Shown here piece after piece: positions 9,114 through 17,325 of a stretch of DNA of 64,000 nucleotides. The notes under the pieces are model-generated. The model had not been told where the DNA came from. It saw nothing but the letters and a program-made list of their open reading frames with translations, and did no database searches. Source of the stretch: Paratractidigestivibacter sp963630635 (GTDB lineage Bacteria > Actinomycetota > Coriobacteriia > Coriobacteriales > Atopobiaceae); assembly GCA_963630635.1 (NCBI GenBank), contig CAVGOA010000004.1, forward strand, positions 1 through 64,000, in the 5' to 3' direction. The translations under genes and the position numbers were made by a program. How positions within the stretch are numbered: the first letter of the stretch is position 1; each line of letters starts with the position of its first letter.

Positions 9114-9154
9114 CGGCCGGGCGGCGCGGCGGGTCGGGGTGCCCGCCCGGCCGC
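9113..9154. terminator. Hairpin between convergent genes
   Basis: GCGGCCGGGCGG (9113-9124) pairs perfectly with CCGCCCGGCCGC (9143-9154). It lies between the convergent GH36-like and RNA methyltransferase genes. It lacks a T tract, so terminator activity in either direction is inferred only from position. Confidence 0.45.
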
Positions 9155-9167
9155 GCTGACCTGGCGC

Positions 9168-10337
9168 CTATCGGGCCAGCGTTACCACCGATTCGATGTG
9201 CTTGGTGTGGGGGAACATGTCGACCGGGGTCGCGGTCTCGATCTTGTAGCCGCGGCCTCGCAGAATCCCCAGGTCACGGGCCTGCGTGGCGATGTTGCAG
9301 CTTACGTAGACCACACGCTTGGGCGCAAGATCGGCCACGCCCTCAAGGAACTCGGGCGTGCTGCCGGCGCGGGGCGGGTCCATAAGCACAACGTCAAAGC
9401 CCTGCTCGCGCCCTTCTCGGCGCATCCATGCCGTGGCGTCTGCAGCAACAAACTCACAGCGGTCGGCAACATTGTTGGCGGCCGCGTTTTTCTTTGCAGA
9501 TTTGATGGCACTGGTGACCTTCTCGACACCCGTGACCTGGACTTGGTTTGAAGTTGCGGCTGCACATATACCGATGGTTCCGCATCCGCAGTAGGCGTCC
9601 AGCACGCGGCCGCCTTGCTCAAGCTGCGCGCCATCGATGGCCAGCTGGTAGAGGACCTCGGTCTGAGCGGGATTGGTCTGGTAGAAGGTCGTGGGGCCAA
9701 TCTCAAAGGTGCAGCCCAGCAGGCGGTCGTGGATGACGCCGGGGCCAAAGAGGTTGTTGGATTGCTTGCCCAAAATGGCGTTGGTGCGCCGGTCGTTGAC
9801 GTTTTGAACGATGCTTGTGAGCTGCGGGTTCTTCTCGCGTAAAGCATTAACAAGCTCACTTGCCCCGCGGAGCTTCTGTGTGTTGGTCACGATGGTGAGA
9901 AGAACGTCGTTGGTGGCCCAGCCGCAGCGTACCACGGCGTGGCGCAGGACACCGGTGCCCTTGTCCTCGTTGTAGGCGGGGATGTGCAGGCGCTCGGCCG
10001 CGCGAGCCACGTTGTTGAGGATTTCGCGGGCCTGCGGGTCTTCTACCAGGCAGTTCTTGCACGGGATGATGCGGTGCGTGCCCGCTGCGTAGAAACCGCA
10101 GCGAATGTGGCCTCCCACGTAGGCGTAGGGCGTGGCCGCCTTGTGGCGATAAGCCAGCGGGTCGCCTTCCATGCCGCGGATGGGCAAAATCTGGCCACCG
10201 TCTTCCTTGACCATAGCGCCCAGCTGCTTCTCGAACTCCTCTTGCTTACGGCGAAGCTGTATGGGGTACGGGACGCTCAGCCATTCGCAGCCGCCGCACT
10301 GTCGCGCAATGTCGCAGGTAAACGTCTTGTAACCCAT
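9168..10337 (-). CDS. 23S rRNA (uracil-5-)-methyltransferase family (RlmD/TrmA-like)
   Basis: 389 residues from the ATG at 10335-10337 with AGAGGG upstream; a frame extending upstream into the divergent promoter is not used. The N-terminus carries the Fe-S cysteines CDIARQCGGC and later CKNC. The SAM-binding motif is LDAYCGCGTIGI, followed by MDPPRAGS and the catalytic cysteine in VSCNIATQARD. There is no N-terminal TRAM RNA-binding domain. It methylates a uridine in rRNA or tRNA at C5; which one cannot be decided here. Confidence 0.88.
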   Translation of the reverse strand: MGYKTFTCDIARQCGGCEWLSVPYPIQLRRKQEEFEKQLGAMVKEDGGQILPIRGMEGDPLAYRHKAATPYAYVGGHIRCGFYAAGTHRIIPCKNCLVEDPQAREILNNVARAAERLHIPAYNEDKGTGVLRHAVVRCGWATNDVLLTIVTNTQKLRGASELVNALREKNPQLTSIVQNVNDRRTNAILGKQSNNLFGPGVIHDRLLGCTFEIGPTTFYQTNPAQTEVLYQLAIDGAQLEQGGRVLDAYCGCGTIGICAAATSNQVQVTGVEKVTSAIKSAKKNAAANNVADRCEFVAADATAWMRREGREQGFDVVLMDPPRAGSTPEFLEGVADLAPKRVVYVSCNIATQARDLGILRGRGYKIETATPVDMFPHTKHIESVVTLAR

Positions 10338-10365
10338 TGTGTCCCTCTCGTCACGATTAACCTTA

Positions 10366-10390
10366 CCAGCATACACGAGGACTATGCTGG
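10366..10390. promoter_or_regulatory. Inverted repeat in divergent promoter
   Basis: CCAGCATA (10366-10373) and TATGCTGG (10383-10390) form a perfect 8-bp dyad with a 9-nt spacer, midway between the divergent methyltransferase and lactate dehydrogenase-like genes. It is a candidate repressor or activator site; the cognate protein is unknown. Confidence 0.5.
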
Positions 10391-10425
10391 CGTATGTCTC
10401 GTCCAACATTTACAAGGAGGACAAC

Positions 10426-11379
10426 ATGGGAAGCTTGGGCAAGGTCGGCATCATTGGAGCTAGTCACGTAGGTGCGCACGTCGCGGACGCGCTGCTGGCG
10501 CACGGCACGGTCGAGGAGATTCGTATTTGCGACAAGGACGTGCTGCTTAGCCGCGCCCAGGCCAACGACATGAACGACGCCATGGCCTACTATCCGCACC
10601 GCGCTCGCGTGCTGGATTGCGCTTGCGACTACGAAGAGCTGGCCGGGTGTGACGTCATTGTCAATGCCGCAGGTCACGTGGCTGCCTCCAAGGAAAACCG
10701 CGATGCCGAGAACCTGCTGACCCCGGCCGAGGTGGCCACTTTCGCGCCGCGCATCATGGCCGCGGGCTTTGACGGCGTTTGGGTCACCATTGCAAACCCC
10801 TGCGACGTTGTGGCTCGTGAGCTGTGGAAACAGACGGGCATGGAGCCGGGCCGCATCATTGGCTCGGGTACCGCGCTGGATTCTTCTCGCCTGCGCCACG
10901 CGATTTCTGACGCCACGGGCTACGACCCGGCCTCGATCAACGCCTGGATGCTGGGTGAGCACGGGTTTTCTGAGTTCGCGTGCTTTAGCCACGCGATGGT
11001 TGGGTGCTTGACCCTGGACGAGGTCGAGGCCCAGGCGGGCATCACGCTTGACCGCGCCGCGATTGAAGAGGCCGCGACCCACGGCGGCTACATCACCATG
11101 CAGGGCAAATTCTGCACCGAGTACTCGGTGGCCAATGCCTCGGTCAAGATCGTCGAGGCCGTTTTGGGCGACACCAAGCTGGTCACGCCGGTGTCTACGC
11201 TGGTAGATGACGTGTACGGGGAGTCCGGGATCTTCTCGTCGCTGCCGTGCGTCGTGGGCGCTGGCGGCGTCGAGCAGGTGTTTGTGCCCAAGCTGAGCGA
11301 GTCCGAGATCGAGTCTTGGCACGCGACCTGCAAGCACATCGCCGATAACGTGGCCGCTTTTGAGGCTTCCAAGGCCTAG
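10426..11379 (+). CDS. L-lactate (2-hydroxyacid) dehydrogenase family
   Basis: 317 residues from ATG 10426, with AAGGAGG. The NAD-binding start is KVGIIGASHVGAHVADAL; IANPCDVV and GSGTALDSSRLR carry the substrate-binding Asn and Arg, and GEHG the catalytic His. The family converts pyruvate or another 2-oxoacid to the L-hydroxyacid with NADH. Lactate permease (30814) and pyruvate:ferredoxin oxidoreductase (51131) elsewhere in the window fit fermentative pyruvate use. Specificity for hydroxyisocaproate rather than lactate cannot be excluded. Confidence 0.88.
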   Translation: MGSLGKVGIIGASHVGAHVADALLAHGTVEEIRICDKDVLLSRAQANDMNDAMAYYPHRARVLDCACDYEELAGCDVIVNAAGHVAASKENRDAENLLTPAEVATFAPRIMAAGFDGVWVTIANPCDVVARELWKQTGMEPGRIIGSGTALDSSRLRHAISDATGYDPASINAWMLGEHGFSEFACFSHAMVGCLTLDEVEAQAGITLDRAAIEEAATHGGYITMQGKFCTEYSVANASVKIVEAVLGDTKLVTPVSTLVDDVYGESGIFSSLPCVVGAGGVEQVFVPKLSESEIESWHATCKHIADNVAAFEASKA

Positions 11380-11390
11380 CTGGAGGCCAC

Positions 11391-11514
11391 GCGCGACTTT
11401 TCGCGGTTTAAAACCGGATCTGCCGAGTAGCCGAGGCTCGGTTTCCTGGGAAAACGCCAGGAAACCGAGCCTCTCTACTCACGGAGTTGCAATTTAAACC
11501 ACGAAAACTCGCGC
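11391..11514. repeat. Symmetric long-hairpin element 1
   Basis: Outer arms 11391-11412 and 11493-11514 (22 bp, 2 mismatches). GAGTAG at 11425-11430 and CTACTC at 11475-11480 lie exactly 12 nt inside each arm. The core is a perfect 17-bp hairpin, 11433-11449 with 11457-11473. It begins 11 bp after the ldh stop. The left arm is almost identical to that of element 3 (28768). Confidence 0.85.
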
Positions 11515-11550
11515 ATGGGAATTTCACAGGCCTGTTTGCGAAAGAATTAC

Positions 11551-11564
11551 AGAACAGCTGTTCT
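11551..11564. promoter_or_regulatory. SOS box (LexA-type operator)
   Basis: AGAACAGCTGTTCT is a perfect palindrome and fits the GAAC-N4-GTTC LexA box of Gram-positive bacteria. It sits 20 bp upstream of a TAGAAT -10 (11584-11589), where LexA would block RNA polymerase. The downstream gene starts at 11622. Confidence 0.65.
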
Positions 11565-11621
11565 AATCAAAGAGATGATGCGGTAGAATTGGGCAGGGAT
11601 GGACGTGATGGAAGGGGAGAG

Positions 11622-11960
11622 ATGCAGGAATCTGAGAAGAACGGCTGCTTGGCGACGTTTTTTGACGGGGTGGATACCCGCAAAATGAGCGTCGAGTTGG
11701 GCAGCGATAAGACCGTGAGCGTGACGCAAGTGGTTAGTGGCCCCGGTGTCGAGGAGGTCTACGACTTGGCCCAAAAGCTGACGCGCGTCAGGCTCGAGGC
11801 GGCAGACGTCGTGCGCCTTGAAGCGCTGCTTGATGCCGATCGGCCCGATGGGGCGTTGGAACGCTTTGTCCAGAACGGGGACCATGACATCCTCGACCTC
11901 ATGGATTTCTGCGACGACAATGACATCGCATACACCAAGATGGCACTAGGCTCGCAGTAA
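11622..11960 (+). CDS. Small acidic protein of unknown function, likely SOS-regulated
   Basis: 112 residues from ATG 11622, with AAGGGGA; the frame is open further upstream but that part contains the promoter and SOS box. The protein is acidic, has no signal peptide or membrane segment, and is mostly alpha-helical in appearance. A stretch VEEVYDLAQKLTRVRLEAAD is followed by an Asp-rich C-terminus (MDFCDDNDIAY). I do not recognise a family. It is monocistronic, ended by a strong terminator. Confidence 0.7.
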   Translation: MQESEKNGCLATFFDGVDTRKMSVELGSDKTVSVTQVVSGPGVEEVYDLAQKLTRVRLEAADVVRLEALLDADRPDGALERFVQNGDHDILDLMDFCDDNDIAYTKMALGSQ

Positions 11961-12001
11961 ACCACCTGGTAAGTGGGGTAAATCTGCCAGATACGCAATC
12001 G

Positions 12002-12035
12002 GGGCCGCGGCATAAAGCGCCGCGGCCCTGTTCGT
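12002..12035 (+). terminator. Rho-independent terminator
   Basis: GGGCCGCGGC (12002-12011) pairs with GCCGCGGCCC (12019-12028), followed by a T-rich stretch. It ends the small SOS-box gene. Confidence 0.8.
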
Positions 12036-12044
12036 TTTAGGCAA

Positions 12045-12072
12045 CAAAAAAGGGCTTCCAATTGGAAGCCCC
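12045..12072 (-). terminator. Terminator of the tRNA-Arg gene
   Basis: GGGCTTCC and GGAAGCCC with an AATT loop (12052-12071) form a perfect stem; on the minus strand it is followed by six T (A run 12046-12051). It lies just after the 3' end of tRNA-Arg. Confidence 0.85.
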
Positions 12073-12082
12073 TTGCTTTAAG

Positions 12083-12159
12083 TGGTGCGGCGTATAGGAT
12101 TCGAACCTATGACGCCCTGATTCGTAGTCAGGTCCTCTATCCAGCTGAGGTAACGCCGC
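12083..12159 (-). tRNA. tRNA-Arg (anticodon ACG)
   Basis: On the minus strand an acceptor stem GCGGCGT/ACGCCGC, a D arm, an anticodon stem CCTGA/TCAGG with loop CTACGAA, and a GGTTCGAATCC T-arm are all present. CCA is encoded. The ACG anticodon is expected to be deaminated to ICG by TadA, which is encoded at 29756. Confidence 0.95.
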
Positions 12160-12250
12160 GTGCGGTTATCTATAATGCCAACCCATCCGCCTTGCGTCAA
12201 GAGAGAATTTGAAAAATGACGAAACTGTGAAGACGGACGGCGAATCAAGG

Positions 12251-12281
12251 CAAAAGAAAACCCCGCCGGGTGGGCGGGGTT
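12251..12281 (-). terminator. Terminator of the tRNA-Ser(GCT) gene
   Basis: AACCCCGCC (12259-12267) pairs with GGCGGGGTT (12273-12281); the minus-strand transcript then has a TTCTTTTG tract. Confidence 0.8.
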
Positions 12282-12289
12282 GAACATTC

Positions 12290-12380
12290 TGGCGGAGAGC
12301 TGGGGATTCGAACCCCAGATGCCCTTAGGGGGCATACTCGCTTAGCAGGCGAGCACCTTCGGCCTCTCGGTCAGCTCTCC
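12290..12380 (-). tRNA. tRNA-Ser (anticodon GCT)
   Basis: Class II tRNA of 91 nt including encoded CCA. Acceptor GGAGAGC/GCTCTCC, anticodon stem CTCGC/GCGAG with loop CTGCTAA, a long variable arm and a GGTTCGAATCC T-arm are visible on the minus strand. Confidence 0.95.
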
Positions 12381-12416
12381 AAAATTAGTGCTTGAGCATC
12401 ATAACGCAAAAATGCC

Positions 12417-13394
12417 CTAATCACCAACAAGAGAAGAAAGAAAATCGCCGTCAACAACAATATTCCCGCGATGAGCGGCTAGCTTATCCCAAGAAAAGGC
12501 CCCGATAAGGTCACGCGGCATGACATTTTGACCCGCTTCGATGAGTCCTGCAGCTCCGGCAAGCAGCCCGCATATCTGCTGCGGAGAAACCCCGGCGGCT
12601 CGCAAGGCGCCCAGGTCAAGGTCCTTCTCGCGTTTGGCAAGGCGGCGACCGTCGGGGGCAACCAGCAGCGGAACATGTGCGTAGGCTGGCGCCTCGAAGC
12701 CAAGAAGGTGCGCGAGGTAGGTCTGTCGAGCGCACGAGCCAAGAAGATCCATTCCGCGAACAACCTGGTTGACGCCCATAAGGCCGTCGTCGACCACAAC
12801 AGCCAGCTGGTAGGCAAAGACGCCGTCGCTGCGACGGATGATGAAGTCGCCGCATTCGTGCGCCAGGACCTCGCGCTGCGGTCCAAAGACCTGGTCGACA
12901 AAGGTAACGGTACCAGCGGGGTCTGTGGCGGCGGGCACGATTAAGCGGGTCGCCGGCTGCCGCACCGCGCTTTTCTCGGCAACTTGGCAAGGTGTGAGAT
13001 TGCGGCAAGTTCCCTGGTAGATATAGGTGCCGTCGCTGGCGTGCGGCGCTTGGGCGGCGTGCAGGTCTGCGCGCGAGCAAAAGCAGGGGTAGGTGAGGCT
13101 GCGCGCGGCCAGGTCCTCGACGGCCTGACGGTACAGGTCTTTGCGCTGGCTTTGATAGAAAGGCCCCTGGTCCCAGTCAAGGCCCAGCCACTCCAGGTCG
13201 CGCATGAGGTCGTCGGCGACCTGCGGGTTTTGCGCGCGGGTGTCCAGATCCTCGACGCGCAGGACCATCTGCCCGCCCACCGACCGCGCGCCGAGCCACG
13301 CCATTAACGCCGAGAAGACGTTGCCCAGGTGCATCCGACCCGAGGGCGTCGGCGCAAAACGGCCAACTACCTGGGCGTTATTGGCCGCAATCAT
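12417..13394 (-). CDS. gluQ: Glutamyl-Q tRNA(Asp) synthetase
   Basis: 325 residues. The protein is a GluRS catalytic core without the anticodon-binding domain. It has GRFAPTPSGRMHLGN (HIGH-like motif), the zinc-site pattern CFCSRADL with a downstream YQGTC, and a KMSKS-like RRLAKREKD. GluQ-RS attaches glutamate to queuosine in tRNA-Asp. Its length matches the family (about 300). The start overlaps the stop of the upstream GNAT gene by 4 nt, so the two are translationally coupled. Confidence 0.92.
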   Translation of the reverse strand: MIAANNAQVVGRFAPTPSGRMHLGNVFSALMAWLGARSVGGQMVLRVEDLDTRAQNPQVADDLMRDLEWLGLDWDQGPFYQSQRKDLYRQAVEDLAARSLTYPCFCSRADLHAAQAPHASDGTYIYQGTCRNLTPCQVAEKSAVRQPATRLIVPAATDPAGTVTFVDQVFGPQREVLAHECGDFIIRRSDGVFAYQLAVVVDDGLMGVNQVVRGMDLLGSCARQTYLAHLLGFEAPAYAHVPLLVAPDGRRLAKREKDLDLGALRAAGVSPQQICGLLAGAAGLIEAGQNVMPRDLIGAFSWDKLAAHRGNIVVDGDFLSSLVGD

Positions 13395-14086
13395 CGAGCG
13401 GCCCCTTCTGCGTAGACATAAAGGTTGAACTTCGCGGCGTCCTGTGGGCAGGCAAGTTGGTCTACCTGCGTGCGGCGGGTGACCTTGCGCGCGAGGCCCT
13501 TGTGTTCATAGAAGCTAAAGTCACAGCTGTCGTCGGTGAGAAGAAACATGCCGCCGGCAGCTTTGTGGGCTTCTTCGCGTGCCGCGGAGAAAAGCCTCCC
13601 GCCGACGCCCAAGCCCTGCGCGGCCGGGCTCACGATCAAGAGCTTGAGCTCGGCTGCGGAGCCTACCTGGCCGGATGCCGCGTACTCGTCGCCTAGCTGG
13701 GCCTCCTCCTCCAACATGTCGACGTCAGAGCGTACCTCGGCCAGAAGCGCGGAGTCGGCCGCGGCCTTAGCCAGAAGGTCTTCTCGGCGGGAAAGCCAGG
13801 TTGCTGCGTTGGGGCACGCCTGCTCTTTGAGGCTTAGGAGGGTTACGCCCAAGAGCTGCGGCGCACCACCGTTTACCTGGGGTTTCTCTGCGATAAGGGA
13901 CCAGTTGGCCTGCGCAAGGTACGCGCACAGATCGACCTGGCTGGCGATTTGCCCGGCCGCGTCGCTTATCTCGCTGCACCATTGGGCCTGGTAGAGGCGC
14001 GCGGCCGCAGTAAAGTCGGCTTTGGTAAAAGGTCGGTAAACGAGAGGGGTCTTCTTGCCGTTAAAATCGGTAAAACTACTGGTCAA
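13391..14086 (-). CDS. GNAT family N-acetyltransferase
   Basis: 231 residues. The acetyl-CoA binding segment is LKLLIVSPAAQGLGVGGRLF (about residues 148-167), followed by a C-terminal FYEHKGLARK, the typical GNAT beta6 region. A helical insert rich in Ala/Glu lies between the first strand and the CoA motif (about 95-140). The stop overlaps the gluQ start (ATGA). The acceptor substrate is unknown. Confidence 0.85.
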   Translation of the reverse strand: MTSSFTDFNGKKTPLVYRPFTKADFTAAARLYQAQWCSEISDAAGQIASQVDLCAYLAQANWSLIAEKPQVNGGAPQLLGVTLLSLKEQACPNAATWLSRREDLLAKAAADSALLAEVRSDVDMLEEEAQLGDEYAASGQVGSAAELKLLIVSPAAQGLGVGGRLFSAAREEAHKAAGGMFLLTDDSCDFSFYEHKGLARKVTRRTQVDQLACPQDAAKFNLYVYAEGAAR

Positions 14087-14190
14087 AGCCTTATCTCCTT
14101 CACGGGCGGCGTTCGTGGGCGCGAGTCTTCACGCGCCCCAGTATCCCACTTCACGCTATAGTTGCACCTACCAAAGACGAACGGAGAACC

Positions 14191-15471
14191 ATGGTCGACT
14201 ACATCGCCCTGCTCAAGAAGGAAATCGTGCCCGCCGAAGGCTGCACCGAGCCGGTTGCCGTGGCCTTTGCCGCAAGCCTTGCCACCGAGCAGCTTTCCGG
14301 CGCTCCTACCGCCGTCGACCTGCATCTTTCTGCCAACATCATCAAGAACGCCCTGGGTGTGGGCATCCCCGGAACCGGCATGGTGGGTATCGAGATCGCG
14401 GCGGCACTGGGCTGTGTGGTTCGCCAGTCGGCCAAGAAGCTCGAGGTCCTGCAGGGCTTCTCGCCGGCTCAGCTGGACGAGGCCAAGGCCATGGTCGATG
14501 CCCGTGTCATCCACGTTGAGCAAAAGCAGACCGACGAGGCCCTCTACATCGAGGCCCAGGTGAGCGATGGCACCGACACCGCCCGCGTTGTTGTTTGCCG
14601 TGACCACACCAATGTCGTGCGCGTCGAGAAGAACAACGAGGTCCTGGTAGATAAGCCGCTTTCCATCGCCGGTGCCGCCGACGACTCGGGCACAGGCCTT
14701 ACCATCGACGGCATCTACGACTTTGCAACTACCGTCGCCTTTGACGACATCGCTTTCCTATTGGACTGCGTTGAGATGAACACGCGCGTGAGCCAAGAGG
14801 GCCTTACCGGAAATTACGGCCTTGAAGTGGGCAAACGCATGGGCGCCGGCGCCAACACCCGCGGCGTTCTTCTCAACAACTTGGCCCTGCGGCTGATATC
14901 GGCCACGGCGGCCGGCTCGGATGCGCGCATGGGCGGCTGCCCGCTCTCGGTCATGACCTGCGCAGGTAGCGGCAACCAGGGCATCGCAAGCTCGGTGCCC
15001 ATCATCGAGCTGGCCCGCGTCCTGGGCTCGACCGACGAGGACCTGGCTCGCGCACTGGCCATATCGTTTTTGGTTGTCATCCACATCAAGGAGTACATGG
15101 GCCGCCTGTCCCCGCTGTGCGGTAGCGGCATTGCGGGCGGCGCCGGCTCGTGCTGTGGCATGACCTACCTGCAAGGCGGCAACCTGCGCGAGGTCAAGTG
15201 CGCCGTCAACAACATGCTGGCCACGCTGCAGGGCATGATCTGCGACGGCGCCAAGGCCACGTGCGCCTTGAAGATTGCGGCAGGAACAAATGCGGCAATT
15301 ATGTCATCTACCTTGGCATTGGCCGACATCCAGCCCTCAAGCATGGACGGAATCGTCTTTGACGACGCCGAGCAGACCATCCAGCACACCGGCAAGCTGG
15401 TGCGCGAGGGTTTTGCGACCACCGACGAGGCGATCCTCTCGATCATGCTGGCCAAGCAGCTAGAGAAGTAG
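14191..15471 (+). CDS. L-cysteine desulfidase / L-serine dehydratase-like protein (CyuA/UPF0597)
   Basis: 426 residues. The N-terminal EGCTEP motif and the later cysteine-rich segments MTCAGSGNQGI and LCGSGIAGGAGSCCGM match the UPF0597/CyuA family, whose members use an Fe-S cluster to degrade L-cysteine to pyruvate, ammonia and sulfide. Length is normal (about 430). The ATG has a weak purine-rich ribosome site (ACGGAGAA). It is transcribed divergently from the gluQ operon. Desulfidase activity is known for a few family members only. Confidence 0.85.
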   Translation: MVDYIALLKKEIVPAEGCTEPVAVAFAASLATEQLSGAPTAVDLHLSANIIKNALGVGIPGTGMVGIEIAAALGCVVRQSAKKLEVLQGFSPAQLDEAKAMVDARVIHVEQKQTDEALYIEAQVSDGTDTARVVVCRDHTNVVRVEKNNEVLVDKPLSIAGAADDSGTGLTIDGIYDFATTVAFDDIAFLLDCVEMNTRVSQEGLTGNYGLEVGKRMGAGANTRGVLLNNLALRLISATAAGSDARMGGCPLSVMTCAGSGNQGIASSVPIIELARVLGSTDEDLARALAISFLVVIHIKEYMGRLSPLCGSGIAGGAGSCCGMTYLQGGNLREVKCAVNNMLATLQGMICDGAKATCALKIAAGTNAAIMSSTLALADIQPSSMDGIVFDDAEQTIQHTGKLVREGFATTDEAILSIMLAKQLEK

Positions 15472-15576
15472 CGCGACCCGATCCGCCCGACGCAAAGGAC
15501 GGGAGACTTTCTGCTCTTTGGTTTTGTGCGGCCAACTCGGGGTAACCTAAGTCGTGAAAACGACGAAAGGTTTCGC

Positions 15577-16248
15577 ATGGACATTCAACCTGGCTCGGCC
15601 GAGATGGCCGATTTTAAGCTGGGCACGCCGGCACTGGTGTGTCGCTGGCGCCTGGCGTACAGCAAGCTTCCCCTGGAAAACCGCCATCTACGTGCTCTTT
15701 CTCAGCGTGTTGTCAACGGGGCGCACGTCTCGGCGCAGCTGATCGCATGGGCCAAGCAACACATCGAGTGGACCTTGACCGACGGTTCTTTTGACTGCCC
15801 AAACGGCGTCTTGATGCTGGTTGTGGACGACCAGGGCCAAGCAGCGATGTCGGTGGGCCCTTACGAGGAACTTGGCGAGAAGACCGTGGCGGCCCTTGCC
15901 ACCCGCGCTAAACAATCCGCAGGTGAGGGGCTTGAGACGGGTGTCGCACCCGAGCTTTTGGCCGCCGTTCGCGGCAACACGGTTGTTCTTGGTGCGGCCA
16001 AGGGCGCTAAGGTTTGCGGCGCGGCCACGCTGATGCTCGATCTCGCGCGCGCCTTTGGCTTTGAGGGCGAGCGCGACGAGTCCCTGGCCGAGGGTCTTCT
16101 CGCCGCTGATACCCCCGCCTTTGATGAGGTCTTCCTTATCTCTGACGAGCACGGCGTCGTTGCAGCCACCGATTGCTCGGGCCCCGTGGCCGAGCGCCTT
16201 CGCGCCGGCTACAACAAGCTGTTAGACTCGATGGACCAACGCCAGTAG
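15577..16248 (+). CDS. Hypothetical protein, possibly related to class IV aminotransferases
   Basis: 223 residues from ATG 15577, with CGAAAGG. The C-terminal part (FDEVFLISDEHGVVAATD...GPVAERLRAGYNKLLDSM) recalls the end of branched-chain/aminodeoxychorismate lyase-type PLP enzymes, but the PLP lysine context is not clear. The middle contains VLMLVVDDQGQAAMSVGPY. No membrane segments. It sits between the CyuA-like gene and galU with its own short upstream region. Function should be treated as unknown. Confidence 0.6.
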   Translation: MDIQPGSAEMADFKLGTPALVCRWRLAYSKLPLENRHLRALSQRVVNGAHVSAQLIAWAKQHIEWTLTDGSFDCPNGVLMLVVDDQGQAAMSVGPYEELGEKTVAALATRAKQSAGEGLETGVAPELLAAVRGNTVVLGAAKGAKVCGAATLMLDLARAFGFEGERDESLAEGLLAADTPAFDEVFLISDEHGVVAATDCSGPVAERLRAGYNKLLDSMDQRQ

Positions 16249-16337
16249 GGCAATTTGTGCCGCTAGGGGGTACCGCCCTCGTCTTGCACCGCTAACTGGC
16301 GTATAGTTGGCGCGTCGCAAACACGAAAGGACTCGAT

Positions 16338-17225
16338 ATGAAGTCAATCATCCCTGCAGCAGGTCTTGGCACCCGCTTCCTTCCGGGCACGAAGGTCACT
16401 CCCAAGGAGATGCTCCCCGTCCTGGACAAGCCCGTCATCCAGTACGTCGTCGAGGAGGCCTTGGCGCCGTCCGAGGTTGACGAGTGCATCATTGTCTCTT
16501 CGCAGGCTAAGCCCCAGATCATGAGCTACTTCACGCGCGACCTGGCGCTTGAGGACGAGCTGCGCGTGCGCGGCAAGGCCGGCTATGCCGAGGCTATCGC
16601 CGAGGCCGGCTCGCTGCCCGTCGACTTCTGCTTCCAGAGCGAGCCGCGTGGCCTGGGCCACGCCATTCGTTGCGCCTCGTACGCCACCGGCGACGAGCCG
16701 TTCTTTGTTCTTTTGGGCGACTACATGGTGCCCGATAAGAAGATTTTGCCCCGCATGCTTGAGGTTTCCAAGGCCCACGGCGGCTGCTCGGTCATCGCGG
16801 TTGCGCCCTGCGCCGAGGAAGAGGTCTCGCGCTATGGCATCATCGCAGGTAAGCAGACCGGCGCCATTGCCGAGTTCCCCGAGGCCGGCCCCAACGACGA
16901 GGGTGCCGTTTGGAAGCTTAGCGGCATGGTCGAGAAGCCCAAGGCGGCGCTGGCTCCCAGCCGTCTGTTCATTGTGGGCCGCTACCTGCTGAGTCCGCGC
17001 GTCATGGAGCTGCTCAAGGACCAGAAGCCCGGCGCCGGCAACGAGATCCAACTGACCGACGCGATGGAGCGCTGCCTGGCCGAGGAGGAGTTCTACGCCC
17101 TGGTCATCGACCCCAAGGAGGGTTACGACACCGGCACCGTTGCCGGCTGGATCGCGACCAACGCGCGCATGGCCAAGGCCGACGACCGCTTTGCGGCCGC
17201 CTTCGAGGAGGCCATGACCGACTAG
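16338..17225 (+). CDS. galU: UTP-glucose-1-phosphate uridylyltransferase
   Basis: 295 residues, the usual GalU length. The N-terminus SIIPAAGLGTRFLPGTKVTP with PKEMLPVLDKP is the nucleotidyltransferase signature, and later GLGHAI, LLGDYM and EIQLTDAM fit the family. It makes UDP-glucose for cell-envelope glycans and galactose metabolism. It has an ACGAAAGG ribosome site and is followed by a strong terminator, so it ends its transcription unit. Confidence 0.95.
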   Translation: MKSIIPAAGLGTRFLPGTKVTPKEMLPVLDKPVIQYVVEEALAPSEVDECIIVSSQAKPQIMSYFTRDLALEDELRVRGKAGYAEAIAEAGSLPVDFCFQSEPRGLGHAIRCASYATGDEPFFVLLGDYMVPDKKILPRMLEVSKAHGGCSVIAVAPCAEEEVSRYGIIAGKQTGAIAEFPEAGPNDEGAVWKLSGMVEKPKAALAPSRLFIVGRYLLSPRVMELLKDQKPGAGNEIQLTDAMERCLAEEEFYALVIDPKEGYDTGTVAGWIATNARMAKADDRFAAAFEEAMTD

Positions 17226-17254
17226 CGCCCCGCGTGCCTTTGATCACTAGGCCC

Positions 17255-17300
17255 AACGGGCCCCTCACCGCGAAAATAGCGGCGAGGGGCCCGTTTTTTG
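17255..17300 (+). terminator. galU terminator
   Basis: AACGGGCCCCTC (17255-17266) pairs perfectly with GAGGGGCCCGTT (17284-17295), continuing into a T run. An inner CCGC/GCGG extends the stem. Confidence 0.9.
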
Positions 17301-17325
17301 TGCCGCAAAGCAGTCTGTTGCACAC

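Noticed and set aside
11391..11514. Element 1 as the ordinary ldh terminator
   Set aside because: The structure is far longer than a terminator, lacks a T tract and shares its arms and box geometry with elements in other contexts.
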